A DNA stretch of 64,000 nucleotides from JAFAMS01 sp963715815 (GTDB lineage: Bacteria; Vulcanimicrobiota; Vulcanimicrobiia; Vulcanimicrobiales; Vulcanimicrobiaceae), in assembly GCA_963715815.1 (NCBI GenBank), contig OY970278.1, positions 2,480,001-2,544,000 on the forward strand. The letters are read 5' to 3'. Position numbers and translations under genes: made by a program. Positions 34,335-42,317 of this stretch are shown here, piece by piece. The notes beneath the pieces are model-generated. The model did no database searches. It had not been told where the DNA came from and worked only from the letters and a program-made list of their open reading frames with translations. Numbering within the stretch: the stretch's first letter is position 1; each line of letters starts with the position of its first letter.

Positions 34335-35595
34335 GAGCCGAACCAACACATACGAGATCGACGGGCGCAGCCCCGGTCGAATCGTCGAACCGGGTTCCGA
34401 ACAAGAAGTCGCCGACGTACTTCGCGTGGCCGATGCAGCGGGTGACGCCGTCGTCCCGGTTGGGGGTGGAACGCTACTTGGAGTCGGCAATCCACCGCGC
34501 CACTATGAAATTGCGCTTTCGATGTTGCGACTCGACACCGTGCACGACTACGACTATCGCGATCTGACAATCGGCGCCGGCGCAGGTATGACGGTCGCGC
34601 ACCTTGCGCAGCTGCTTGCGAAGCATCGCCAGTTTGTGCCGCTCGACGTTCCGCGCCCGGCGAGCGCAACGATCGGCGGAACGCTGGCTGCTGGTTGGCT
34701 CGGGCCGCGCCGCGCAACATACGGCCGGCCACGTGATTTGTTAATCGGAACGACGACTGCACTCGCAGATGGAACGCTAGCCCACGCAGGCGGTATGGTC
34801 GTCAAGAACGTCAGCGGCTACGATCTCTCGCGTTTGTATGTATCATCGCTCGGAACCCTCGGCGTCATCACGCGCGCAAATTTCAAAACGCTGCCGATGC
34901 CGGCGGCATTCCGCTTGACGATCGCGCGGCTTCCCGAAGGAACGCGCGCACGCGCCGCAGCCAACGTGCAAGCTCTCGACGTTGAGCCCAGCGCTGCGCT
35001 CTTGATCGACGGTTTTCGTGAAATCTTACCTTTTGAGCTGGGCATGGAAGGCGCAATTCTTCTCGCATTCGAGGGTTCGGCCGCCGCTATCGAACGCGCG
35101 ACGCGCAGCGTCCGTTCGGCGCTCGGCTCGGCCGGCGTTCCGGAGACACGCATCATCGACACCGGCGCGCACGAAACGTTCGCACGAACGCTCGATGCAT
35201 ACATCGCGAGCATTGCGGGGCGCTCGGTAACGTTGCGCGTGCTCGGTATGCCGGACGGCGCCCTCAAACGCGAAGCTGCCGCACGCGAAGGTATCGCTCC
35301 GACAGCTGCGCTGCTCGATACGATCGTCGATCTGCGCTGCGGCGACGTGATCGCACGCGTATTCGTCGATGGAAAGCTCGACGTGCTCGCCGTGCGCGGG
35401 ACGCTTTCCGATGCGGTCGCGGCGTTACGCGCGAGACTCCCCGAAGCAACCGTGCTCGCGCGCGGACTTCCACTCGAAGGCGACATCGACGCGTGGGGAA
35501 TGTTGCCGCCCGCGATCGATGTGATGCGCGATCTTAAGGTACGCTTTGACCCACGCGCAACGCTGGCGCCAGGCCGGTTTCTCGGCGGAATCTAA
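34321..35595 (+). CDS. FAD-binding subunit, second GlcE-like copy
   Basis: This 424-residue FAD-binding type 4 protein probably starts at the GTG at 34321, inside the end of the preceding gene. Its PGSEQEVADVLRVADAAGDA, VPVGGGTLLGVGNP and ASATIGGTLAAGWLGPRR blocks match the first GlcE. Its C-terminus (DAWGMLPPAIDVM, then FDPRATLAPGRFLGGI) shows what the frameshifted first copy should look like. It is longer than GlcE of E. coli by a family-typical margin. The 3' end overlaps the convergent MFS gene by 62 nt, an unusually long overlap that would give antisense contact of the two messages. Confidence 0.85.
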   Translation: MPRAKSRTNTYEIDGRSPGRIVEPGSEQEVADVLRVADAAGDAVVPVGGGTLLGVGNPPRHYEIALSMLRLDTVHDYDYRDLTIGAGAGMTVAHLAQLLAKHRQFVPLDVPRPASATIGGTLAAGWLGPRRATYGRPRDLLIGTTTALADGTLAHAGGMVVKNVSGYDLSRLYVSSLGTLGVITRANFKTLPMPAAFRLTIARLPEGTRARAAANVQALDVEPSAALLIDGFREILPFELGMEGAILLAFEGSAAAIERATRSVRSALGSAGVPETRIIDTGAHETFARTLDAYIASIAGRSVTLRVLGMPDGALKREAAAREGIAPTAALLDTIVDLRCGDVIARVFVDGKLDVLAVRGTLSDAVAALRARLPEATVLARGLPLEGDIDAWGMLPPAIDVMRDLKVRFDPRATLAPGRFLGGI

Positions 35596-36766
35596 CCAGC
35601 GCAAACGCAACCGCCGAAACGAGCGGCACGAAACTCACAAGCGACAGCGCCGCGGCTGGTCCCTCGCGCGCCACGAGCACGCCGACTCCCGTCACGAGGG
35701 CGGACCCGATGCCGAACGCAACGCCGTTCATGAGGCCGAGCGCCATGCCGAGATTCTGCGGCAACATCGCTTGCACGAGCGCAACGCCCGGACCGGTATT
35801 TGCAGAAAGCAAGATGCTGCCGACTACGAGCAGCCCGAGTCCGAACGGACCGCCCAATACGAAGAATCCAAGCAGGCACGGCACCGCAGCAACGAGCGTC
35901 GCAATCGAAAGGAACAGCGCACCGAGACGATCGGCGAGCGTTCCGCCCGCGTACGTTCCAAGGACGCCGACGAGCAAGAACAGCGTGACGATCTGACCGG
36001 CCTCGACGAGCGAATGGCCTCGCGCGACCAGCAAGTTGGGCAAGAAAATCATGAACGACGAGTTGACGAGATTGCGCAGCGCGGTACTGATCACGAGCAG
36101 CGAGATGCCGAACGGATCGGCTTTGGGTACTTCCAGCGAGTGTGCGGCTTCGTGCCGCCGCTCCGCGCGCGGCCCGACTTTGCTCATCGCCCAAAAGAGT
36201 GCTGCGACCGCGAAAACGCCGGGAATCGCAAGCCACGCCGTGCCGCCGCGCCAATGTGCGAGCGCGAGAGCAGCAACAGCCGGACCAATTGAATATCCGA
36301 TTTGTCCGCCGATCACGAAGATCGACATCCCCGTCGATTTGTGCGATCCGCTGAGCATCGACGAATAACGTCCCGCTTCCGGATGCATCAGCGCCGAACC
36401 AAATCCGCCGAGAATAACGAGCCCGATAAGCAGCGCGGGCGAGCTGACTAGACCCGCAAGCGAAACACCGAGCGTCGTCACGCCGACGGCCGCGGGTAAG
36501 AACCACCATCTTCCGTAGCGATCCGAATACGCGCCGAAGATCGGCTGCACGATCGAGCTCGTGAAGTACCAGATGAAGCCGACGATGCCCTGAAATATCG
36601 GCGAGAGACCGTTGTTGCTCGCTACATAGTAGACGATCAGCGGGACGAATCCGGCGTAAAAGTCGCTGGTCCCATGACTGGCCGCAGTAACGAGCAGCCC
36701 GCGACGGTCCCAATCCCGCTTCTTCACGGGGCCGTTTTCGCTCACCGGCGAACCGAAGTCCCCCAT
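35534..36766 (-). CDS. MFS transporter, fosmidomycin-resistance (Fsr) type
   Basis: This 410-residue protein from the ATG at 36766 (an ATG six bases upstream is also in frame) has about twelve hydrophobic helices. The MFS loop GAYSDRYGRWWFLPA is clear, and GGFGSALMHPEAGRYSSML is a signature of the Fsr group. The N-terminus SHGTSDFYAGFVPLIVYY is also typical. It probably exports small molecules using the proton gradient; no substrate can be given. The ATG overlaps that of the divergent PepP gene, leaving no intergenic space. Its 3' end overlaps the end of the second glcE. Confidence 0.88.
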   Translation of the reverse strand: MGDFGSPVSENGPVKKRDWDRRGLLVTAASHGTSDFYAGFVPLIVYYVASNNGLSPIFQGIVGFIWYFTSSIVQPIFGAYSDRYGRWWFLPAAVGVTTLGVSLAGLVSSPALLIGLVILGGFGSALMHPEAGRYSSMLSGSHKSTGMSIFVIGGQIGYSIGPAVAALALAHWRGGTAWLAIPGVFAVAALFWAMSKVGPRAERRHEAAHSLEVPKADPFGISLLVISTALRNLVNSSFMIFLPNLLVARGHSLVEAGQIVTLFLLVGVLGTYAGGTLADRLGALFLSIATLVAAVPCLLGFFVLGGPFGLGLLVVGSILLSANTGPGVALVQAMLPQNLGMALGLMNGVAFGIGSALVTGVGVLVAREGPAAALSLVSFVPLVSAVAFALVRFRRETGLAPALRVGQSVP

Positions 36767-38084
36767 GAGCATCTACCGCAACCGCCGAGATGCGGTCGCC
36801 GAGAAGCTGGGCGAGGCGATTGCCATCGTCCCCGCTGCGATCCATCGCATTCGCAACAACGACGCCGAGTACGAATTCCGGCAAAACTCGGACTTCTATT
36901 ACCTAACCGGCTTTACGGAACCCGAGGCCGTGCTGATCATCGCGCCCGGACACGAACAGCGCGACACGTTATTCTTGCGGCGGCGCGATCGCGAAATGGA
37001 GATCTGGACCGGGAAGCGGCTTGGCGTAGAAGATGCACCGGCCGCGCTCGAGGTCGACGCAGCATTCGGCATCGATGAGCTCGACGACAAGTTGGGTGCA
37101 ATGCTCGTGGGTTGGGAACGGCTGGCGTATGGTTTCGGCCGTGACGAAGCCTTCGATCGCACGGTGCACGCCGCCGTCGCCGAAGCGCGGCATGCTGTGC
37201 GGCGCGGCGGGAAAGCACCGCTCGAATTCTTAGAACCGGGAACGATCGTACACGAGATGCGTTTACGCAAATCGCCTGAGGAGCTCGAGGTGATGCGCAG
37301 CGCCGGCGCGATCACGCGGCTCGGACACATTGCGGGCATGCGCGCAACGCATCCCGGCATGTGGGAATACGAGCTCGAAGCCGTTATCGAATATGCGTAC
37401 ATGCGCAACGGCGCGCAATCTACTGCGTACACTTCGATCGTTGCCGGCGGTGCGAATGCGACGATCTTGCACTACAACACCAACCGCGAACAGCTGCGCG
37501 ACGGAACGCTCGTTTTGATCGACTCCGCTGCGGAGCTCGACGTCTATGCCTCTGACGTGACACGCACGTGGCCTGTGAATGGACGCTTCACCGCCGAACA
37601 GCGCGCGATTTACGAGATCGTGCTCGCGGCCCAGAAAGCCGGCATTGAAGAGGTGCGTCCAGGGAAAACGTTCCGCGCGTACCACGAGGCTGCCGTTCGC
37701 GTCCTGTGCGAAGGGCTGATCGACATTGGCTTGCTGTCCGGTTCGCTCGACGAGGTGGTAGAAAACGAATCGTACCGCGATTTCTATCCGCACAATACAG
37801 GGCATTGGATCGGTCTGGACGTGCACGACGTCGGCCGCTATCGCAATCACGCCGACGAGTGGCGTAAGCTCGAGCCGGGCATGGTGATGACCGTCGAGCC
37901 GGGGCTCTACGTGCAAATGGACCTCAACGTCCCCGAACGCTTCAAAGGTATCGGCGTCCGGATCGAAGACGACATCCTGTGCACCGCAAGCGGACCGGAA
38001 AATCTCACGCCGGCTATTCCAAAGGAAATCGACGAGGTCGAAGCGCTCGTCGGTACGGACGCAAAAGAGCTCGCCAGAAACTGA
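36765..38084 (+). CDS. pepP: Xaa-Pro aminopeptidase (M24B)
   Basis: This 439-residue protein has an N-terminal aminopeptidase P domain (NDAEYEFRQNSDFYYLTGF). The pita-bread catalytic domain has metal ligands visible in LIDSAAELDVYASDVTRTWP (two Asp), HNTGHWIGLDVHD (His) and MVMTVEPGLYV (Glu). A second Glu lies in GVRIEDDILC. It removes N-terminal residues before proline. The start codon overlaps that of the divergent MFS gene and there is no clear Shine-Dalgarno. The TGA overlaps a CTG that starts the next gene. Confidence 0.95.
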   Translation: MSIYRNRRDAVAEKLGEAIAIVPAAIHRIRNNDAEYEFRQNSDFYYLTGFTEPEAVLIIAPGHEQRDTLFLRRRDREMEIWTGKRLGVEDAPAALEVDAAFGIDELDDKLGAMLVGWERLAYGFGRDEAFDRTVHAAVAEARHAVRRGGKAPLEFLEPGTIVHEMRLRKSPEELEVMRSAGAITRLGHIAGMRATHPGMWEYELEAVIEYAYMRNGAQSTAYTSIVAGGANATILHYNTNREQLRDGTLVLIDSAAELDVYASDVTRTWPVNGRFTAEQRAIYEIVLAAQKAGIEEVRPGKTFRAYHEAAVRVLCEGLIDIGLLSGSLDEVVENESYRDFYPHNTGHWIGLDVHDVGRYRNHADEWRKLEPGMVMTVEPGLYVQMDLNVPERFKGIGVRIEDDILCTASGPENLTPAIPKEIDEVEALVGTDAKELARN

Positions 38085-38929
38085 ACCTTCATATAACCGT
38101 TGCCGGCGGATCAGGTTTTGTCGGCCGGCACCTCGTCGATGCGTTGCGCGCACGCGGTGATGACGTCGTCGTCACTTCGCTGCGCAACCTCGACGCGGCT
38201 GCGCAGGCTTGCGCGCGCGCCGACGTCGTCGTCAACCTTGCGGGCGCACCGGTGGCACGACGCTGGACGAACGCCCGGAGGTCCGAAATTCGGCGTTCGC
38301 GGGTCGAGCTGACGCGCGGATTGCTCGATCGGATTGCCAAATTTGAGAGAAAGCCTCTCGCGTACGTTTCAGCTTCGGCAGTCGGCTACTACGGCACGAG
38401 CTTCACCGAAACGTTCGTCGAGACGAGCTCACCGGGGTCGGATTTTCTTGCACGCGTGTGCCAGGATTGGGAACGCGAGGCCAACCGCGCAATCGAGCTT
38501 GGAATCCGCGTTGCGATCGTTCGAACCGGACTGGTCCTTGGACCCGACGGCGGCGCACTTCCGATGATGCTGCCCGCGTTTCGCTTCGGCTTAGGTGGAA
38601 AGCTCGCGAGCGGTGCGCAGTGGATGTCGTGGATTCACATCGACGACTTGATCGACGCGTATCTCCATGCAATCGACGGCACAGACGGCGCGATCAACGC
38701 AACAGCGCCGGAACCCGTCACCAATGCCGAGTTCACGCGCACGCTCGGCGATCTGTTGCATCGCCCGACAATCTTTCCGGTCCCCGAAGGCGTCTTAAAG
38801 GCGGTCTTCGGTGAAGGCGCGATGATTCTAACGGAAGGGCAACGCGTTCAACCGGAACGCACGCTGGCAAGTGGATATCGTTTTCGTTATCCTGAGCTGG
38901 AAACGGCGCTACGTTCTCTCTTACGCTGA
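38081..38929 (+). CDS. TIGR01777-type NAD-dependent epimerase (SulA/YfcH family)
   Basis: The conserved family opening NLHITVAGGSGFVGRHLVDAL begins one codon after a CTG at 38081 that overlaps the pepP TGA. No ATG, GTG or TTG is near; the only one in frame, at 37979, would add 34 basic residues translated from pepP. I therefore take CTG as the start, giving 282 residues. NLAGAPVARRWT, SASAVGYYG, VRTGLVLGPDGGAL and SWIHIDDLIDA fit TIGR01777 epimerases, whose physiological role is poorly defined. The 3' end overlaps trxB by 9 nt. The frame is certain, the start codon less so. Confidence 0.85.
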   Translation: MNLHITVAGGSGFVGRHLVDALRARGDDVVVTSLRNLDAAAQACARADVVVNLAGAPVARRWTNARRSEIRRSRVELTRGLLDRIAKFERKPLAYVSASAVGYYGTSFTETFVETSSPGSDFLARVCQDWEREANRAIELGIRVAIVRTGLVLGPDGGALPMMLPAFRFGLGGKLASGAQWMSWIHIDDLIDAYLHAIDGTDGAINATAPEPVTNAEFTRTLGDLLHRPTIFPVPEGVLKAVFGEGAMILTEGQRVQPERTLASGYRFRYPELETALRSLLR

Positions 38930-39865
38930 GAGAGTTTGCTCCGCTTCGGATGACTCGAGCATTTCCAAGTAACGCTCGGCCTCCATCGAAGCTTTGCATC
39001 CCATTCCGGCCGCCGTAATTGCTTGCTTGTATCTGATATCGAAGACATCGCCGCCGACGAAAACACCTTCGACATTCGTGTGCACGCCGTCGTGCGAAAC
39101 AATATAACCCGCCCGATCGAGGTCCAGCTGTCCGCGGAAAATCGCCGTATTCGGATCGTGCCCGATCGCGATGAACAAGGCGTCTGCCTCGATATCATAG
39201 CTTTTCTCGGTGATCAGGTTGCGCAAACGCAAACCAGTCATGACCGGATCGCCATGGACTTCTTCGATGACGGTATTCCAGATGAAATCGACCTTCGCAT
39301 GATTATGTGCGCGCTCGGCCATGATCTTGCTGGCGCGCAGCGTGTCGCGCCGGTGAATGACCGTCACCTGCGATCCAAAGCGCGTCAGAAACAGCGCTTC
39401 TTCCATGGCTGAATCGCCGCCGCCGCAAACAACGATCTTTTTCTCTTTGAAGAACGCACCGTCGCACGTTGCGCACGTCGAGACGCCGCGGCCGCGCAAA
39501 CGCTCCTCGCCTGGAATCCCGAGCCAACGCGCGCTCGCGCCCGTCGCGACGATCAGCGCCTGCGAACGGAATTCGCCTTCGGATGTAAGCACCGTGAACG
39601 GGCGCGAACCGAGATCGACCGCCGTTACGTCGACGAATTCCAAGCGCGCACCGAAACGCTCGGCCTGCATGCGAAAGCTTTCCATGAGCTCCGGACCCAT
39701 AATGCCTTCCGGAAAGCCCGGATAGTTCTCGACCTCGGTCGTCAGCATCAGCTGGCCGCCGTAGAGTGCGCCGGCGAAAACAAGCGGCTGCAAGTTCGCA
39801 CGCGCCGCATAAATCGCCGCCGTGAGCCCCGCCGGGCCAGACCCGATGATGATCAACTTCTCCAT
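38921..39865 (-). CDS. trxB: Thioredoxin reductase
   Basis: This 314-residue flavoprotein starts MEKLIIIGSGPAGLTAAIYA. The redox pair is C131 and C134 (STCATCDGAFF), the NADPH site is VVCGGGDSAMEEALFLTRF, and the FAD end is GVFVGGDVFD. It passes NADPH electrons to thioredoxin. The ATG at 39865 abuts a family 2 hairpin repeat, and no Shine-Dalgarno is visible in the leader. A longer in-frame start at 39895 would take in the repeat and is unlikely. Confidence 0.95.
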   Translation of the reverse strand: MEKLIIIGSGPAGLTAAIYAARANLQPLVFAGALYGGQLMLTTEVENYPGFPEGIMGPELMESFRMQAERFGARLEFVDVTAVDLGSRPFTVLTSEGEFRSQALIVATGASARWLGIPGEERLRGRGVSTCATCDGAFFKEKKIVVCGGGDSAMEEALFLTRFGSQVTVIHRRDTLRASKIMAERAHNHAKVDFIWNTVIEEVHGDPVMTGLRLRNLITEKSYDIEADALFIAIGHDPNTAIFRGQLDLDRAGYIVSHDGVHTNVEGVFVGGDVFDIRYKQAITAAGMGCKASMEAERYLEMLESSEAEQTLSA

Positions 39866-39871
39866 TTTAAA

Positions 39872-39944
39872 GGTGCTTCGCCCTGGGCTGCGCACCCCCC
39901 ACGCGAAAGCGTGAGGCCCCCCAAAACACTCGGCCCATCACCAT
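39872..39944 (+). repeat. Family 2 intergenic hairpin repeat, copy B
   Basis: It runs from GGTGCTTCGCCCTGGGCTG to CGGCCCATCACCAT. The centre is CACGC-GAAA-GCGTG, with a GNRA-type loop. It lies directly in front of trxB, 6 nt from the start codon, inside a divergent intergenic region. Confidence 0.85.
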
Positions 39945-40035
39945 CTGAAACACCTCTCGATTTTCTCGCCGGCCTCGTAACAACACTGCCTCGGATGGGA
40001 AGGGGAGATGATTTGGTTGCGCCGACTAATTGTTG

Positions 40036-40863
40036 ATGCTCGAAGACGAATTTTCCGATATCGTTCGTAAGGCGAGCCGAGGCCTCGGGATCGACGTCGC
40101 GACGCTCGCGTCACGCACGGGGCTTGCGCAAACCGAACTGAAAGCCTGGATCGGCGGCGAGGGTGCGCCGACCGACAACCAAGCGCGCGAGATCGCGCGC
40201 ATCCTGCGATTGGATCCCGGCAAGCTTGCTGACAGCGCTGCGCAACGCTGGGAGCCGCACGTCGAATCGCCTGAAGACGTTCGGCACCATCCGCAAAATC
40301 CGCATCCTTCGAACGGCTACATCTTCTTCCTTGAGGACGGGAAAACGGCTGCGCTGATCGATCCGGCCGGCGATCCCAACAATTTACGGCGGGCGATCGC
40401 AGAAGGCCCGTACGTGCTCCGCTACATTCTGATCACGCACAAACATCTCGATCATTGTGACGCAACTGCGGACGTCGCGAAGCAGTTCCCGGACGCGCAG
40501 ATCGTGATGCACAAATACGACGTCAACGCGATCGGCGCGCTCGCGAGCAAAGCCATCCCGGTGCGCGACGGCGAGCAGCTTCCATTCGGCGAGGCCGCTG
40601 CAATCCGCATGCTGCACACACCCGGACACACCGACGGCTCTTCGTGCTATTTGTTCAAATCAACGGTCTTTACGGGCGACACGCTCTTCGCAGGAAGCAT
40701 TGGCGGGGCGTTCGGGGAGAACACCGGCTACCAAGACATCCTGCGAAGCGTGTCAACCAAGTTGTTCAAACTCGATGAAGAAACGGTTGTGATGCCAGGT
40801 CACGGCCCGCCGAGTACGATCGGGCTCGAGAAGCAACACAACCCGTTCTTCAACGGCTTCTAG
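40036..40863 (+). CDS. Metallo-beta-lactamase-fold hydrolase with N-terminal helix-turn-helix-like domain
   Basis: I use the ATG at 40036 (275 residues); two in-frame TTG codons precede it. Residues about 12-65 look like an XRE-type helix-turn-helix (LGIDVATLASRTGLAQTELK, followed by NQAREIARILRLD). The rest is a glyoxalase II-like fold with the metal motif THKHLDHCDA, then HTPGHTDGSS and FTGDTLFAGSIGG. It may hydrolyse thioesters such as hydroxyacylglutathione or related cofactors. The DNA-binding half could be a regulator or a degenerate dimer domain. pdxA follows 5 nt later. Confidence 0.85.
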   Translation: MLEDEFSDIVRKASRGLGIDVATLASRTGLAQTELKAWIGGEGAPTDNQAREIARILRLDPGKLADSAAQRWEPHVESPEDVRHHPQNPHPSNGYIFFLEDGKTAALIDPAGDPNNLRRAIAEGPYVLRYILITHKHLDHCDATADVAKQFPDAQIVMHKYDVNAIGALASKAIPVRDGEQLPFGEAAAIRMLHTPGHTDGSSCYLFKSTVFTGDTLFAGSIGGAFGENTGYQDILRSVSTKLFKLDEETVVMPGHGPPSTIGLEKQHNPFFNGF

Positions 40864-40868
40864 ACGAC

Positions 40869-41864
40869 GTGAAGCCGCAAATCGGGATCGGCGTCGGCGA
40901 TCGCAACGGTATCGGTCCGGAGATCACGGCGCGTTTATTGGCCGAGCCGCAGATATTCGAGCAAGCCGAGATTACGGTTTTCGGCGATTCCAAAGTCCTC
41001 GATTTCGGAAAACAAGTAAGCGGCGCCGCATTCGCGGGCCTGTTCCGAAGGGTCGAGCTGACCACCGCCAAGGACGAGCCTTTTGGCACCGGTAAGGTCA
41101 GCGCGCTCGCGGGCGCCGAGACGCTCGATCAACTTGCAACGATGCTCGCTGCAGCGCAGCGCGGCGAGATTGACGGCATCGTGTTCGCGCCGCTCAACAA
41201 GAATGCGATGCGCCTTGGCGGATTGCGGGAAGGCGACGAGCTCGATTTCATCATCGAGCGTCTGGGGTTTTCGGGGAACTGCGGTGAGCTCAACGTACTC
41301 GGCGATTTGTGGACGTCGCGCGTAACCTCACACGTCGCCTTGCGCGACGTCGGCGAATTGATTACGCAAGAGCGCGTGTACACTGCGATTCTTCTCGCGA
41401 ACGATACGCTGCGCGCGGCAGGCGTTGATGTACCGCGCCTGGCGGTCGCCGGTTTGAATCCCCATGCCGGCGATGGCGGGACGTACGGTGACGAGGAGAT
41501 TCGCGAGATCGCGCCCGCGATCGCACGCGCTAAAAGCGAAAGCATCAACGCAAGCGGACCGTTTCCGGCCGACACCGTTTTCGTCGCCGCTATGCGCGGC
41601 GATTACGATGCGGTCGTCACCATGTATCACGATCAAGGCCAGATCGCGATGAAGCTCCTCAAGTTCGGAAGCGGTGTGACCGTACTCGCGGGCTTGCCCG
41701 TCCCGATAACGACAGTCGGACACGGGACGGCATACGATATCGCCGGCAAGGGGATAGCGCGCCCCGACGGGCTGCGCGAAGCCTTTAAAATCTGCTGCAG
41801 TATGGCGGTAGGGATCGTCTGCTCGTCCGACAATAGTCGGCTCACTACTCGCTTGAGGGGGTAA
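40869..41864 (+). CDS. pdxA: PdxA-family 4-phosphohydroxythreonine dehydrogenase
   Basis: This 331-residue protein starts with GTG and opens MKPQIGIGVGDRNGIGPEIT. Metal-binding histidines are in RVTSHVALRDV, GLNPHAGDGGTYGDEE and MYHDQGQIAMKLL. HGTAYDIAGKGIA ends the family pattern. The classical reaction is oxidation of 4-phosphohydroxythreonine for pyridoxal phosphate. The family also contains PdxA2 enzymes acting on other phosphosugar acids, and the GDRNG variant of the usual GDPAG leaves both open. No pdxJ is nearby. A cupin gene follows after 2 nt. Confidence 0.85.
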   Translation: MKPQIGIGVGDRNGIGPEITARLLAEPQIFEQAEITVFGDSKVLDFGKQVSGAAFAGLFRRVELTTAKDEPFGTGKVSALAGAETLDQLATMLAAAQRGEIDGIVFAPLNKNAMRLGGLREGDELDFIIERLGFSGNCGELNVLGDLWTSRVTSHVALRDVGELITQERVYTAILLANDTLRAAGVDVPRLAVAGLNPHAGDGGTYGDEEIREIAPAIARAKSESINASGPFPADTVFVAAMRGDYDAVVTMYHDQGQIAMKLLKFGSGVTVLAGLPVPITTVGHGTAYDIAGKGIARPDGLREAFKICCSMAVGIVCSSDNSRLTTRLRG

Positions 41865-41866
41865 GC

Positions 41867-42313
41867 ATGCCGAAGAAAACGGTCTTTTCGCTCGCGATTC
41901 TCGTGTTCACCATGACTGCGACCGCTGCGTACGCGCAGTATGGAATGCCGTCACCGACTCCGCTATCGGTTGCGACGCCGAGCGCAATCACGCGCACGGT
42001 GCTGCAGACCGCGAGTTTTCCCGGTGACCAGTACCAAACGATCCAGGCGTATGTCGTGATCGCACCAGGCGCTACGGCCGCCGCGCATACACATCCGGGC
42101 GTCGAGCTTGGCTACGTGATCGATGGCGAAGCGGACCTCTTCGTCCAAGGTCAACCCAAGCGCCACGTCAAGGCGGGCGATTCGTTCATGAATCCGGCCG
42201 GTGTCCCGCACGGCGCAATCAATACGAGTGCGACGCGTCCGCTCAAGATCGTATCAGTCTACGTTGTCGACAAATCGAAGCCGCTCGCGACGCCCGCAAC
42301 GGCATTCTTCTAA
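41867..42313 (+). CDS. Secreted cupin-domain protein
   Basis: This 148-residue protein starts after GAGGGGGTAAGC. Residues 1-23 are a signal peptide ending AYAQ. The cupin core is in AAAHTHPGVELGYVIDGEAD (motif 1) and AGDSFMNPAGVPHGAIN (motif 2), giving three histidines and a glutamate for a metal. Possible roles are a small periplasmic enzyme or sensor; no substrate can be deduced. It ends 4 nt from the convergent TlpA-like gene. Confidence 0.85.
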   Translation: MPKKTVFSLAILVFTMTATAAYAQYGMPSPTPLSVATPSAITRTVLQTASFPGDQYQTIQAYVVIAPGATAAAHTHPGVELGYVIDGEADLFVQGQPKRHVKAGDSFMNPAGVPHGAINTSATRPLKIVSVYVVDKSKPLATPATAFF

Positions 42314-42317
42314 GATA

